Both the position numbers and the translations under genes were made by a program. Shown one piece after another: positions 1 to 5,714 of a stretch of 10,066 bases of DNA. Within the stretch, counting starts at the first letter, position 1. Every line of letters begins with the position of its first letter. The notes beneath the pieces were generated by a model, which made no database searches, was not told the origin of the DNA, and saw only the letters and a program-made list of their open reading frames with translations. This DNA is from JAXHLG01 sp964505305. Lineage in GTDB: Bacteria > Patescibacteriota > Minisyncoccia > Moranbacterales > DUUL01. The stretch is taken from positions 1 through 10,066 of the forward strand of contig CAZDHE010000026.1 of the NCBI GenBank assembly GCA_964505305.1, in the 5' to 3' direction.

Positions 1-55
1 AACCGACGACCTACCGCTTACAAGGCGGTTGCTCTACCAGCTGAGCTAAGGCGGC
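1..55 (-). tRNA. tRNA-Thr (anticodon UGU), 3' part cut by window edge
   Basis: Read on the minus strand, the gene starts at 55 with acceptor strand GCCGCCU. A D-arm (GCUC/GAGC) and an anticodon arm with stem ACCGC/GCGGU and loop CUUGUAA follow, giving anticodon UGU (threonine, ACA codons). The variable loop and the first T-stem bases are present; the T-loop, 3' acceptor strand and any CCA lie outside the window. It sits about 105 nt downstream of tRNA-Phe on the same strand and is probably co-transcribed with it. U36-A37 makes it an expected substrate for the t6A37 modification that needs TsaD, encoded in this window. Confidence 0.93.
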
Positions 56-74
56 TTTAACTTCCTTTAAACCT

Positions 75-93
75 CCCCCTTTCTTAAAGGGGG
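75..93. repeat. C-rich palindrome, copy C1
   Basis: CCCCCTTT (75-82) and AAAGGGGG (86-93) form an 8-bp perfect stem with a 3-nt loop, in the spacer between the two tRNA genes. The flanks (CCTCC before, GATTATGGGGGAT after) extend the similarity to a second copy in opposite orientation near 5549-5590. Such C/G-run palindromes are common dispersed intergenic repeats in bacteria. No U-run of terminator type follows on either strand. It could fold in the spacer of a Phe-Thr precursor RNA and influence processing; that role is inference. Confidence 0.6.
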
Positions 94-159
94 ATTATGG
101 GGGATTTACAAAGAAAGAAAACCGGTTTTTCAACCCTAAAACATCACCAAAACAAAAAG

Positions 160-231
160 TGCCCGGGGAGAGAATCGAACTCTCGACACAAGGATTTTCA
201 GTCCTTTGCTCTACCACTGAGCTACCCGGGC
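160..231 (-). tRNA. tRNA-Phe (anticodon GAA)
   Basis: The 72-nt minus-strand gene folds into a complete cloverleaf. The acceptor is GCCCGGG/CCCGGGC with discriminator A at 160. The D-arm is GCUC/GAGC, the anticodon stem AAGGA/UCCUU with loop CUGAAAA, and the T-arm GAGAG/CUCUC with loop TTCGATT. The anticodon GAA reads UUC/UUU. CCA is not encoded (the next bases are CTT), so a CCA-adding enzyme is required. A36-A37-A38 is the known MiaA recognition triplet, making this an expected substrate of the MiaA encoded at 5715-6668. Confidence 0.97.
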
Positions 232-246
232 AACGCTTATGAGGTA

Positions 247-274
247 ATCATAACACACATTATCAAAAAATCAA
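247..274 (-). promoter_or_regulatory. sigma70-type promoter for the tRNA-Phe/tRNA-Thr unit
   Basis: On the minus strand a -35 TTGATT (269-274) and a -10 TATGAT (247-252) are separated by 16 bp. Initiation would fall near 240, just upstream of the tRNA-Phe 5' end at 231. The hexamers match consensus at 4/6 and 5/6. The position suits a short 5' leader removed by RNase P. It is divergent from the ispG promoter. Confidence 0.6.
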
Positions 275-291
275 GAGGTTTTATTTGCTTA

Positions 292-320
292 TTCATCTTC
301 TGTCAAAAATCTGTTAAAAT
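292..320 (+). promoter_or_regulatory. extended -10 promoter for ispG
   Basis: TGTTAAAAT (312-320) is an extended -10 (TGN plus TAAAAT, 5/6 consensus). A weak -35 TTCATC (292-297) lies 17 bp upstream. Transcription would begin near 327, giving ispG a leader of about 68 nt. That leader is A/T-rich and has no Shine-Dalgarno before the ATG at 395. Confidence 0.5.
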
Positions 321-394
321 AAAAATGAATTAAAAATCACAAAACTCTTTCAGGGTATTTTTTAAAAAAGCTTTTTTATTCTTAATTTGTTTAA

Positions 395-1447
395 ATGAAA
401 AAAAATCAAACCAGTGTCGTTCAAGTGAGGGATTTGAAACTGGGAGGAAATAATCCGGTCAGGGTTCAATCTATGTGTGACACCGACACAAGAGACGTTA
501 AAGCCACAGTTGAGCAAATTTTGTCTTTAGAGAAGGCCGGCTGCGAAATCATTAGAGTCGCGGTTCCCGATATGAAAGCCGCCAAAGCAATAGGAGAAAT
601 CAAAAAACAAATCAACATACCTCTGGTGGCAGACATTCATTTTGACTACAAATTGGCGCTTGAGTCCATCCGCCAAGGAATAGACAAGGTGCGTATAAAT
701 CCCGGCAATATAGGATCTGAAGAAAAAGTAAAAGCCGTAGTTGAGGCCTGCAAGAAGAAAGGAGTTCCCATAAGAATAGGCGTTAACGGGGGCTCGTTAG
801 AAAAAGAGTTAGTGGAAAAATACGGCCACACTCCCAAGGCGGCGGTGGAATCCTGCCTAAAACATGTTCACATTTTGGAAAAATTAAACTTTTACAATAT
901 AGTTTTATCCATTAAGTTTAGTGAGGTTAAGCCTATGATAGCTTCCTACCGCTTGCTTTCCAAAAAAGTCAACTACCCGCTTCACTTGGGAATCACCCAC
1001 GCCGGAACTATGTTGACCGGATCTATTAAAAACGCTATCGGAATCGGAACGTTATTGGAAGAAGGTATCGGAGCTACTATAAGAGTCTCCTTAACCGCCC
1101 CCTTGGAAGAAGAAGTCAGAACGGGCTGGGCTATATTAGAAGCTTTGGAAGAAAGAAAAAGAGGGCCTAAACTAATCTCCTGCCCGACTTGCGGGAGAAC
1201 TGAAATTGATATGATGAGCTTAACTGAACAAGTAGAAAAAGCTTTACAAAAAACAAAAAAGCCCATTACCGTTGCCGTAATGGGCTGCGTAGTAAATGGT
1301 CCGGGCGAAGCCAAAGAAGCCGATGTGGGAGTAGCCGGAGGCCGAGGCAAAGGAGTGATTTTCACCAAAGGAAAAATTGTCAAAACTCTCAAAGAAAAAG
1401 ACTTGCTCCCCGCTCTTTTAGAGGAAATTGAAAAAATAGATCAATAA
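395..1447 (+). CDS. ispG: 4-hydroxy-3-methylbut-2-enyl diphosphate synthase (IspG/GcpE)
   Basis: IspG is the penultimate MEP-pathway enzyme. It reductively converts ME-cPP to HMBPP with a [4Fe-4S] cluster in the cytosol. The 350-residue protein has the bacterial two-domain length. The N-terminal TIM barrel opens with PVRVQSMCDTDT (21-32) and includes VADIHFDY (78-85) and VRINPGNIG (99-107). The C-terminal cluster domain has CPTCGR (C263, C266) and CVVNGPGE (C298 plus E305), the three cysteines and glutamate expected as iron ligands in the family. The ATG at 395 places the conserved start normally; no Shine-Dalgarno precedes it (TTTGTTTAA). It is a monocistronic-looking unit with its own promoter, convergent with ddl. 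Its product HMBPP is the substrate of IspH, encoded at the other end of the window. Confidence 0.97.
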   Translation: MKKNQTSVVQVRDLKLGGNNPVRVQSMCDTDTRDVKATVEQILSLEKAGCEIIRVAVPDMKAAKAIGEIKKQINIPLVADIHFDYKLALESIRQGIDKVRINPGNIGSEEKVKAVVEACKKKGVPIRIGVNGGSLEKELVEKYGHTPKAAVESCLKHVHILEKLNFYNIVLSIKFSEVKPMIASYRLLSKKVNYPLHLGITHAGTMLTGSIKNAIGIGTLLEEGIGATIRVSLTAPLEEEVRTGWAILEALEERKRGPKLISCPTCGRTEIDMMSLTEQVEKALQKTKKPITVAVMGCVVNGPGEAKEADVGVAGGRGKGVIFTKGKIVKTLKEKDLLPALLEEIEKIDQ

Positions 1448-1491
1448 TTTCTTTAAAAACTCTCAACAAAATAAAAGATTCCGTTCCGCTC

Positions 1492-1516
1492 AACCAAAGC
1501 CAAAGGCGGTTCTTTT
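1492..1516 (+). terminator. weak hairpin plus T-run downstream of ispG
   Basis: AACC...GGTT encloses GCC-AAA-GGC with a 3-nt bulge on the 5' side, followed by CTTTT. The stem is short and imperfect, so termination efficiency is doubtful. The location, 45 nt after the ispG stop and before the convergent ddl region, fits an ispG terminator. Confidence 0.25.
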
Positions 1517-1540
1517 AGTCACTCCATTCAAATATCTTTT

Positions 1541-1699
1541 CTACAAACACTCATAAGAAATCGAATTTTTCAATAAAGCTCTGTTTTCTTTCCGGCTTTT
1601 TTGCCTACATAAATATTGCCTTTTTAATAAAACCGCATATAAGCCGGCAGACAAAACAAGACTTGCCAAAATCACTGAATAAACAAAGATGTTTCCCAA
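1541..1699 (-). CDS. possible small single-span membrane protein downstream of ddl
   Basis: The frame is open from 1738 to a TAG at 1541-1543 (65 sense codons), in a different frame from the ddl end that it slightly overlaps. There is no ATG. The first plausible starts are TTG at 1697-1699 (52 aa, coordinates used here) and GTG at 1673-1675 (44 aa). The translation has one strongly hydrophobic stretch, from about IFVYSVILASLVLS to LYAVLL, then a basic segment (KRQYLCRQKSRKENR) and the ending SISYECL. By the positive-inside rule that predicts N-out/C-in topology. No Shine-Dalgarno is visible and I do not recognise a family. It could be a real ddl-linked small protein, a decayed gene remnant or chance. 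The lack of stops over 65 AT-rich codons together with a textbook transmembrane pattern is the only support. Confidence 0.25.
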   Translation of the reverse strand: MGNIFVYSVILASLVLSAGLYAVLLKRQYLCRQKSRKENRALLKNSISYECL

Positions 1700-1727
1700 A
1701 AATAAATTATGAAAAAAACTTAGCGAT

Positions 1728-2678
1728 TTAATTCTTTTCTAACTCTAAATTCAGCCTCTCCTCAATAATCCTATCTAAAAATTCTCCGAACTCAAGCCCG
1801 GAAGCTTTCGCCGATTGAGGAACAAGAGAGGTGGCAGTCATTCCCGGAATGGTATTAATTTCCAAAAAATAAATTTTATTATCTTCTTCACTCCAAATAA
1901 AGTCAGCTCTGGCTAAATCTTTACAACCCAAGGCCTTAAAGACATCTACCGCCTTTTGCTGAACTTTTTTCTTGACCTCCTCCGGAATTTCAGCCGGACA
2001 AATCTCATCCGTTGCTCCGGCCACATACTTGGAATCATAATCAAACCATTCAGCGCCTTTGGGGATAATTTCAATAACGGGCAAAGCTTCCGGTCTTGAG
2101 TTTCCCAAAACCGTTACTGTCAATTCCCTTCCCTTAACAAAGCCCTCCAATAGAACTTCCCCGCAAAAACCAAAAGCCAAATCCAAGGCTTTTTTTAATT
2201 CTTTCTTATTTCTGACAACGGAGATTCCCACGGAAGAGCCAAGCTGATCAGGCTTTACAACGATCCCGTTTTTATTTTCTTTTAAAAAACCGCTCGCCTT
2301 CGCCTCTTCTCCTTTTTTAATCTTCAATCCGTCAATCACTTCAATGCCGTAATCTTTTGCAATAATTTTGGTCTTGTTTTTATCCATTGCCAAAGCGCTG
2401 GCCAAACAACCGGAGAAAAGATAAGGCACTCCGGTTAAATCAAGCAAGCCTTGCAGCCGGCCATCTTCTCCGTAAGGCCCATGCAAAGCCGGAAAAACAA
2501 GATCGAATTTTTTATTCAAAGCATCTTCAAAAAAATCCCTCAAGTCATTTTCGGGATCATACTTTAAAACTTCGTATTTATTTTTATCTAAAGCTTGATA
2601 AATTTGGTTGCCCGTATTTAAAGAGACTTCTCTTTCTTTGGACATTCCGCCCAGAAGCAACGCTAATTTAATCTTCAT
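1728..2678 (-). CDS. ddl: D-alanine--D-alanine ligase
   Basis: This ATP-grasp ligase joins two D-alanines in the cytosol to make the dipeptide that MurF adds to the peptidoglycan precursor. At 316 residues it has the usual family length. Visible signatures are LLGGMSKEREVSL (8-20, with the early binding-site glutamate E15), HGPYGEDGRLQG (66-77), KPDQLGSSVGIS (142-153), and the omega-loop DYDSKY (213-218). The Lys-Tyr pair in that loop is typical of D-Ala-D-Ala rather than D-Ala-D-Lac ligases. RADF (257-260) and LEINTIPGMT (272-281) complete the metal/ATP and oxyanion residues. An in-frame TAA lies 12 nt before the ATG, fixing the start; no Shine-Dalgarno is present. It has its own promoter (2758-2766) and a leader hairpin. 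It is convergent with ispG and divergent from lgt. Confidence 0.97.
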   Translation of the reverse strand: MKIKLALLLGGMSKEREVSLNTGNQIYQALDKNKYEVLKYDPENDLRDFFEDALNKKFDLVFPALHGPYGEDGRLQGLLDLTGVPYLFSGCLASALAMDKNKTKIIAKDYGIEVIDGLKIKKGEEAKASGFLKENKNGIVVKPDQLGSSVGISVVRNKKELKKALDLAFGFCGEVLLEGFVKGRELTVTVLGNSRPEALPVIEIIPKGAEWFDYDSKYVAGATDEICPAEIPEEVKKKVQQKAVDVFKALGCKDLARADFIWSEEDNKIYFLEINTIPGMTATSLVPQSAKASGLEFGEFLDRIIEERLNLELEKN

Positions 2679-2704
2679 AAACCGGTCTTAAATTAAAATG
2701 TGGC

Positions 2705-2739
2705 TGCCCGAGGAGTCCTCCTCCAAGAAACCTCGGGCA
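2705..2739 (-). promoter_or_regulatory. hairpin in the ddl 5' leader, SD-like loop
   Basis: TGCCCGAGG (2705-2713) pairs perfectly with CCTCGGGCA (2731-2739), a 9-bp GC-rich stem. On the minus strand (the ddl transcript) the 17-nt loop shows GGAGGAGGA, a perfect anti-SD complement, about 40 nt before the ddl ATG and with no start codon at normal spacing. An alternative fold inside, GAGGA/TCCTC, is possible. Read on the plus strand, the hairpin is followed by TTTTT (2743-2747), like a terminator, but no plus-strand gene ends here. Function is unknown; candidates are ribosome standby, translational control or mRNA stability. Confidence 0.5.
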
Positions 2740-2757
2740 ACCTTTTTGTTTGGAAGT

Positions 2758-2766
2758 ATTATATCA
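2758..2766 (-). promoter_or_regulatory. extended -10 promoter for ddl
   Basis: On the minus strand TGATATAAT gives a perfect -10 TATAAT (2758-2763) with the TGN extension (2764-2766). Upstream is A/T-rich with no good -35, as is common for extended -10 promoters. Initiation near 2751 places the entire 2705-2739 hairpin close to the 5' end of the ddl mRNA. Confidence 0.6.
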
Positions 2767-3039
2767 CAAAATTTTAAAAAGCAAAAAAATTCTTTGCTAA
2801 TAAATCTCTGCTCCTTTTTAGAGCCTTCGAATCAGCTATTTGGATTTAGAAAAGCAGAAGTAAAAAACAAGAAACAAACAACAAGAGGAAACAAAATCAT
2901 TACCCGCCAAAAAGACAGAAATTTATTTATTTAGCGTTCTTCTCTTGTTTTTTGCTTTTACTGCAATACTTGCAAAATTATTAAGTATCTTGTTAACTAA
3001 TAATGTGTCTTTTATTTCTAAAAAATAATCGCCAATTCT

Positions 3040-3921
3040 ATGCAAAATTTTCTCGAAATTTGGCAAAACTTGCCCTCTCATTTTGATCCGGAAATAGCCA
3101 AGTGGGGAATATTCTCTTTGCGATGGTATTCATTGGGTTATTTAGCAGGTTTTCTAACGGTCTTTCTTTTGCTTTATTACCGCTTTAAAAAAGGAGAATG
3201 GCAAACTTTATCCACTTTTTCACCATCCTCCCTCTCCAAAAAAAATAGCTCTTCTTTATCCAAAGAAAAAGTTTTTGATTTACTTTTTAATTTCTTTTTG
3301 ATTTCAGCTTTTGGGATGCTCCTGGGAGCCCGCATAGGATATTTTTTATTTTATGATTGGCAGAGTTTGGCATCCCAACCGGCTTCCATTTTTATCCCTT
3401 CCGAGGGAGAAGGTTATTTCGGAATGTCTTTTCATGGAGGAGTGTTGGGAGCTTTATTTTCAAGCTATATTTACTGTAAATTCAAAAAAATAAGTTTTCT
3501 GAAAATTGCCGATTTCTTTTTGCCGGCCATCGGAGCCGGTTATTTTTGGGGAAGACTGGGAAATTTTTTCAATAAAGAGCTTTACGGAAAAGCCACGGAG
3601 GTTCCCTGGGGAATGAAATTTAACCCCAATTCTTCCTCTCTTTATCATCCCACTCAACTTTACGAAGCTTTTTTGGAAGGAATTTTAATTTTTTTAATCC
3701 TGTGGCCGCTTAGAAATAAAAGGTTCCTGCGGGGTAGATTCTTAGGATTATACTTAATCTTTTACAGCCTCTTCCGTTTCTTGATTGAATTTTTCAGGCA
3801 AACTCCGGAAAATCACATCCTTTGGGATACTATTACTCAAGGACAATTCTTATCCATAGTAACAGCCATAGCCGGTTTATACTTTCTATTGCCCGCCAAA
3901 AAACAAACCAGCAACACTTGA
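3040..3921 (+). CDS. lgt: phosphatidylglycerol--prolipoprotein diacylglyceryl transferase (Lgt)
   Basis: Lgt is an integral membrane enzyme that transfers diacylglycerol from phosphatidylglycerol to the lipobox cysteine of prolipoproteins, the first step of lipoprotein maturation. The 293-residue protein has about seven hydrophobic segments. It shows the family motifs: RWYSLGY (28-34), GARIGYFLFYDW (96-107), MSFHGGVLGA (129-138, with the conserved His at 132), and the signature GRLGNFFNKELYG (171-183, with essential Arg172). YHPTQLYEA (202-210) and FRFLIEFFR (245-253) also match. A Ser/Lys-rich loop (about 57-77), between the first two membrane segments, looks longer than in E. coli Lgt. The ATG is followed by a typical short N-terminus; no Shine-Dalgarno precedes it. 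Element A1 begins 35 nt after the TGA and provides a likely terminator. Confidence 0.97.
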   Translation: MQNFLEIWQNLPSHFDPEIAKWGIFSLRWYSLGYLAGFLTVFLLLYYRFKKGEWQTLSTFSPSSLSKKNSSSLSKEKVFDLLFNFFLISAFGMLLGARIGYFLFYDWQSLASQPASIFIPSEGEGYFGMSFHGGVLGALFSSYIYCKFKKISFLKIADFFLPAIGAGYFWGRLGNFFNKELYGKATEVPWGMKFNPNSSSLYHPTQLYEAFLEGILIFLILWPLRNKRFLRGRFLGLYLIFYSLFRFLIEFFRQTPENHILWDTITQGQFLSIVTAIAGLYFLLPAKKQTSNT

Positions 3922-3979
3922 AAAAGGCTCTCTTTTGGGTTAATATAAATCTTGTCAACTGATGTTACGGCATATACTC

Positions 3980-4009
3980 ATTATAGTTTAATATGAACGT
4001 ATTTTCCAA
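3980..4009 (-). promoter_or_regulatory. outward promoter inside element A1
   Basis: On the minus strand, -35 TTGGAA (4004-4009), an 18-bp spacer and a perfect -10 TATAAT (3980-3985) predict initiation near 3973. Transcription would leave the element leftwards, antisense to the 3' end of lgt. Both hexamers and the spacing are identical in A2, although neighbouring bases have diverged. Confidence 0.45.
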
Positions 4010-4022
4010 TTACGCAACAGCT

Positions 4023-4071
4023 TGAAGTTCGAATTCTGCAAATACTGAAGTCGAACTTCAGGGATTTTTTT
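4023..4071 (+). terminator. hairpin plus T-run in A1, likely lgt terminator
   Basis: TGAAGTTCGA (4023-4032) pairs with TCGAACTTCA (4051-4060). TTC/GAA extends the stem after one mismatch, and GGGA plus TTTTTTT follows. It sits about 100 nt after the lgt stop in the sense orientation. This is the shared hairpin module also found in A2, B2 and, damaged, B1. The upper part of this copy has drifted (CAAATACT loop). Confidence 0.6.
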
Positions 4072-4133
4072 AAGAAAGACTGCTTTAAGAAGTGCATAAC
4101 ATCAATTATTAAGACACTAACCCCGTTATTTAT

Positions 4134-5279
4134 ATGCTGATACTTGCCATAGAAACTTCTTGCGATGAAACTTCGGCGGCCGTTCTTCAAAGTGATTATC
4201 TAACCGAGAAGTCTTCAAAAAGCTCTCCAAACAACTTTCGCCTAATATCCGATATAGTATCCTCCCAAACTCAAATCCACGCTTCCTGGGGAGGAGTAGT
4301 TCCCAATTTAGCCGCTCGAGAACACCTCAAAAACATTCTCCCCATAATAGACCAAGCGATCAAAGAAGCCGGCGTTTCTTTGAAGGAAATTGACTTGTTT
4401 TGCGTTACCCGAGGGCCGGGATTGATTCCGGCCTTGCTTATCGGAACCAACACCGCCAAAACTCTAAGTTATTATTATCAAAAACCTTTATTGGGGATTC
4501 ACCACATAGAAGGCCATATTTACGCCAACTTTTTTAAAAATAAAACGGAGGGAGACTTTAAGCGATTTCTTTTCCCCGTCTTAAACTTGGTGGTTTCCGG
4601 AGGGCACACCCAGTTGATTTTAATGAAAAATCATCTTCAATACCAAATAATCGGACAAACTCAGGACGACGCGGTGGGAGAAGCTTTTGATAAAGTAGCC
4701 AAAATTTTGAAACTGGGATACCCGGGGGGTCCCGTCGTTTCCCAATTGGCAGAAGAAGCCGAAACCGCAATCAACGAAAAACCGGGTAAAGAATTTGGGG
4801 GATTTTCCGATGAACTTCCCCGATTTCCCCGGCCGATGCTGAAATCGGATAATTTCAATTTTTCTTTCTCCGGGCTAAAAACCGCGGTTTTATACTTCGT
4901 TCAAGACCTGGAAAAAAGAACTTTAAAAGAAGAAGAAAGACGGCAATGGAAAAAAATTATCTGCAAATCTTTTCAGGATGCCTCCGTGGACGTTTTGAAT
5001 CAAAAAACTCTTCGGGCAGTTAAAATTCATCAACCCAAGACCGTTCTTTTGTCCGGCGGAGTGGCAGCCAATCAAGAATTGCGCCGAACTCTCCGAGAAA
5101 ATCTCTGGAAAAATTATCCGGAAATAACTTTTAGCTCCCCCGAATTGAAATTTTGTGGAGATAACGCAGCCATGATAGCAGCTGCCGGCTTAGCTCGCTA
5201 TAAATCAAACCCAAATGATAAATCCCTCGCTTCCAACTGGAAAAATTTAGAAGCCCAATCCGATTTAAAGCTTTTCTAA
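4134..5279 (+). CDS. tsaD: tRNA N6-adenosine threonylcarbamoyltransferase (TsaD)
   Basis: TsaD (Kae1/Gcp/YgjD family, ASKHA fold) transfers the threonylcarbamoyl group from TC-AMP to A37 of ANN-decoding tRNAs, working with TsaB and TsaE, which are not in this window. It opens with LAIETSCDETS (4-14). The metal-binding HIEGH (H124, H128) follows, then VSGGHTQL (154-161), DDAVGEAFDKVAK (178-190), GYPGGP (195-200), FSFSGLKTAV (243-252), SGGVAANQELR (307-317) and CGDNAAMIAAAG (341-352, with metal-ligand Asp343). At 381 residues it is longer than the roughly 340 usual in bacteria. The extra length lies in variable loops, for example about 20-36 and 133-146. No Shine-Dalgarno precedes the ATG (CCCCGTTATTTAT), only 26 nt after element A1. 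Elements A1 and A2 flank the gene as direct repeats. Confidence 0.97.
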   Translation: MLILAIETSCDETSAAVLQSDYLTEKSSKSSPNNFRLISDIVSSQTQIHASWGGVVPNLAAREHLKNILPIIDQAIKEAGVSLKEIDLFCVTRGPGLIPALLIGTNTAKTLSYYYQKPLLGIHHIEGHIYANFFKNKTEGDFKRFLFPVLNLVVSGGHTQLILMKNHLQYQIIGQTQDDAVGEAFDKVAKILKLGYPGGPVVSQLAEEAETAINEKPGKEFGGFSDELPRFPRPMLKSDNFNFSFSGLKTAVLYFVQDLEKRTLKEEERRQWKKIICKSFQDASVDVLNQKTLRAVKIHQPKTVLLSGGVAANQELRRTLRENLWKNYPEITFSSPELKFCGDNAAMIAAAGLARYKSNPNDKSLASNWKNLEAQSDLKLF

Positions 5280-5414
5280 AACCTTAAATTAAGAAACGCC
5301 TTTTATTTCCTTCTTTGAAATAGTGGGGTTGGGAGGGATATTGGTCCTTTCCTTTGGAAAGAAATAATTAGAGAGGGTTTTTATTTCTATAACTGACGTT
5401 ACGCACATATACTT

Positions 5415-5444
5415 ATTATAGTTTAACATGAGCTTATTTTCCAA
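5415..5444 (-). promoter_or_regulatory. outward promoter inside element A2
   Basis: On the minus strand, -35 TTGGAA (5439-5444), an 18-bp spacer and -10 TATAAT (5415-5420) are exactly conserved with A1. Initiation near 5408 would send RNA leftwards across the 3' end of tsaD as antisense. Confidence 0.45.
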
Positions 5445-5457
5445 TTATACGACTGCT

Positions 5458-5504
5458 TGAAGTTCGAATTCTGCGGATGCAGAAGTCGAACTTCAGGGGT
5501 TTTT
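5458..5504 (+). terminator. hairpin plus T-run in A2, likely tsaD terminator
   Basis: TGAAGTTCGA (5458-5467) pairs with TCGAACTTCA (5486-5495). After one A-G mismatch, TTCTGC pairs with GCAGAA around loop GGAT, giving 16 pairs in all. GGGG and TTTTT follow. Its orientation matches the upstream tsaD gene. Confidence 0.65.
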
Positions 5505-5560
5505 CAAGAAAGACTGCTTTAAGAAGTGCGTAACATCAGTTCTATAAACCTCCCTCAGCC

Positions 5561-5577
5561 CCTCTTTAAGAAAGAGG
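5561..5577. repeat. C-rich palindrome, copy C2
   Basis: CCTCTTT-AAG-AAAGAGG forms a 7-bp stem-loop, 20 nt right of element A2. With its flanks (CCTCCCTCAG before, AAGGTTAAAGG after) it resembles the reverse complement of copy C1 at 75-93. It is a short dispersed palindrome of unknown role. Confidence 0.5.
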
Positions 5578-5714
5578 AAGGTTAAAGGTGTAAACTGCCC
5601 CCGCCCTAAGAGAGAAATAAGAGTGGCTGGCTTTTTCAAAAAAAGAAGGTTTTTTTCAAGGAAAAAAGGCAAGAAAATTTTAATTTCGCAATTCAATAAT
5701 AAATATATAAAAGT

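Larger units (their letters stand above)
2679..3039. other. divergent ddl/lgt intergenic region (361 nt)
   Basis: It contains the ddl leader hairpin (2705-2739), the ddl promoter (2758-2766) and an imperfect inverted repeat of purine-rich words. The repeat arms lie around 2849-2875 (AGCAGAAGTAAAAAACAAG) and 2936-2965, where the complement of TCTTGTTTTTTGCTTTTACTG matches. No convincing gene is present: one reading frame opens at 2698 but has low-complexity Lys/Asn/Ser composition and no family features. No clear lgt promoter could be picked; the best guess, TTGCAA at 2970 with a poor -10 near 2993, is weak. Confidence 0.6.
3957..4107. mobile_element. MITE-like element A, copy A1 (151 bp)
   Basis: It is bounded by imperfect terminal inverted repeats: AACTGATGTTACG at 3957 and the complement of CATAACATCAATT ending at 4107, with two mismatches in 13. 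By eye it is about 85% identical over its full length to copy A2 (5391-5541), in the same orientation and of the same length. It contains no coding capacity. Internally it has an outward TTGGAA-18-TATAAT promoter and a hairpin followed by GGGATTTTTTT. No target-site duplication is evident at this copy. It lies between lgt and tsaD, ending 26 nt before the tsaD ATG. The parent transposase family cannot be assigned. Confidence 0.75.
5391..5541. mobile_element. MITE-like element A, copy A2 (151 bp)
   Basis: Its terminal inverted repeats are AACTGACGTTACGCAC at 5391 and GTGCGTAACATCAGTT ending at 5541, complementary over 16 bp with one mismatch. The element is directly flanked on both sides by CTAT (5387-5390 and 5542-5545), which looks like a 4-bp target-site duplication. 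Sequence and length match A1. The better TIR match and the apparent duplication suggest A2 inserted more recently, or is better preserved, than A1. It carries no coding capacity, so movement would need a transposase encoded elsewhere. Confidence 0.82.
5280..5714. other. tsaD-miaA intergenic region (435 nt)
   Basis: 5280-5390 is A/T-rich with a minor CTTTCC-TTT-GGAAAG hairpin near 5356-5370. Element A2 (5391-5541) and palindrome C2 (5561-5577) follow. 5593-5714 holds A- and T-runs and leads into miaA. No protein-coding frame with recognisable features is present. A minus-strand open frame from 5792 into A2 is a shadow of miaA plus repeat sequence. Confidence 0.6.

Noticed and set aside
97..333. 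Plus-strand open frame of 78 codons
   Set aside because: It runs antisense through the complete tRNA-Phe gene and across palindrome C1's right arm; composition shows no protein features.
1728..2678. Ddl as a D-Ala-D-Lac (vancomycin-resistance type) ligase
   Set aside because: The omega loop has the Lys-Tyr pair (DYDSKY) typical of D-Ala-D-Ala ligases.
2698..2934. Plus-strand open frame of 78 codons in the ddl/lgt gap
   Set aside because: It passes through the ddl leader hairpin and promoter and then purine-rich repeats; no domain or start signal supports it.
4023..4060. Shared hairpin arm GTTCGAATTC resembles a tRNA T-arm, hinting at a tRNA-derived element
   Set aside because: The likeness is limited to the palindromic TTCGAA; no other tRNA arm or acceptor is adjacent.
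3981..4190. Minus-strand open frame overlapping A1, with a similar C-terminal-like string at 5493-5792
   Set aside because: The shared peptide string (HFLKQSFLK) comes from translating the A element terminal region in both places, not from a conserved protein.
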